Shown here: one piece after another, positions 63,600 through 64,000 of the stretch
How positions within the stretch are numbered: position 1 is the first letter of the stretch
How the letters are laid out: the number at the start of each line of letters is the position of its first letter
NCBI RefSeq assembly: GCF_900129155.1
Contig: NZ_FQVF01000009.1
Span: forward strand, 124,001-188,000
From: Marinomonas polaris DSM 16579
Lineage (GTDB): Bacteria > Pseudomonadota > Gammaproteobacteria > Pseudomonadales > Marinomonadaceae
Reading direction: 5' to 3'
Length of the DNA stretch: 64,000 nt
Position numbers and translations under genes: made by a program
Notes under the pieces: model-generated
Seen by the model: only the letters and a program-made list of their open reading frames with translations
Told to the model about the DNA's origin: nothing
Database searches by the model: none

Positions 63600-64000
63600 A
63601 TGACAAATAAAAGAGGCCACATGGTACCACATAGTTCTGATGATGCGAGAGGGTCGCTATACATAGTTGCCACCCCAATTGGTAATCTAGACGATTTCAG
63701 CAAAAGAGCCGAGCAAACATTACGTGATGTAGATTATATCGCAGCTGAAGACACTCGACACACCCGACGTTTACTCAATCATTTTGCCATTGAAGCAAAA
63801 CTTTTTTCCATTCACGATCACAATGAAAAAGACAAAGCCGACTACGTTGCTAGTTTATTAGACGAAGGTAAGAGTGTCGCTCTGGTGTCTGATGCAGGAA
63901 CGCCGCTTATATCTGACCCTGGCTATCACGTTGTGCATGCATTACGAGAAAAAGGCCATAAAGTTTTGCCGATCCCAGGTGCTTGTGCATTGGTCGCAGC
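63600..64000 (+). CDS. rsmI: 16S rRNA (cytidine(1402)-2'-O)-methyltransferase RsmI (5' part)
   Basis: The gene runs off the window. SLYIVATPIGNLDDFSKRA, AAEDTRHTRRLL and ALVSDAGTPLISDPGYHVV are the tetrapyrrole-methylase-type SAM-binding motifs of RsmI. Start may be ATG 63600 or the in-frame ATG 63621; the shared core begins a few residues later. It is divergent from lpoA with only 11 bp between starts, as in many gammaproteobacteria. Confidence 0.95.
   Translation, partial: MTNKRGHMVPHSSDDARGSLYIVATPIGNLDDFSKRAEQTLRDVDYIAAEDTRHTRRLLNHFAIEAKLFSIHDHNEKDKADYVASLLDEGKSVALVSDAGTPLISDPGYHVVHALREKGHKVLPIPGACALVA

Overview
The window is the chromosome of a low-GC marine gammaproteobacterium. The housekeeping genes (lptC-lptA-lptB-rpoN-ptsN-ptsO, mlaFEDC-ibaG-murA-hisG-hisD, zapE-rplM-rpsI-sspA-sspB, diaA-yraN-lpoA-rsmI) look most like the Oceanospirillales and probably Marinomonas. 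That taxonomic guess is inference from gene order and protein wording, not from a search.

Region 1 (1-6665) is ordinary chromosome: a helicase-like C-terminus, a 2-oxoglutarate dioxygenase, an SDR dehydrogenase, a class II amidotransferase, a chemoreceptor, hisI, a tandem QueD-like protein, and ffs, the 4.5S RNA of the signal recognition particle.

Region 2 (about 6681-35871, about 29.2 kb) is a type I-F3 CRISPR-associated Tn7-like transposon (CAST) sitting just downstream of ffs. Its core is tnsA-tnsB-tnsC, then an xre regulator and a large zinc-hook-like AAA ATPase, then tniQ-cas8f-cas7f-cas6f and a short CRISPR array. The array has two ordinary spacers and a third spacer between a 3'-degenerate repeat and a highly diverged repeat. 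By eye this third spacer matches the conserved SRP-RNA domain of ffs at 22 of 32 positions. All five positions that a type I-F Cascade flips out (6, 12, 18, 24, 30) are mismatched, leaving 22 of 27 pairing positions matched. The protospacer ends about 51 bp before the element, the spacing expected for I-F3 transposition. The element therefore carries its own homing guide. No cas1, cas2/3, tnsD or tnsE is present. CTAAG-N5-CTTAG operators precede both xre and tniQ, suggesting that Xre controls the targeting operon.

The cargo (18.3-35.6 kb) is a patchwork of defence genes, repair genes and scars. It holds a Gabija-like OLD nuclease/UvrD pair, AbiH, an MrcB-N/DUF3883-like protein, an HNH-like protein, a LexA-regulated umuDC pair plus the scar of a second umuDC, several toxin-less DUF2384-type antitoxins, a truncated higA, a DUF6765/lipoprotein/coiled-coil trio and a 120-bp inverted-repeat element.

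Region 3 (35872-39950) is a second, very AT-rich patch outside the transposon. It has a csrA fragment, a phage-tail-like fragment, a membrane protein, an unknown-HEPN gene pair, a YiiX-like hydrolase and a P4/ash-like remnant.

Region 4 (39950-64000) is core chromosome again: msrB, darP, mgtE, the nitrogen-PTS/rpoN group, Lpt lipopolysaccharide export, Mla lipid transport, murA, histidine biosynthesis, degS, a Nif3 protein, zapG, zapE, L13/S9, the SspA/SspB pair, diaA, yraN, lpoA and the start of rsmI.
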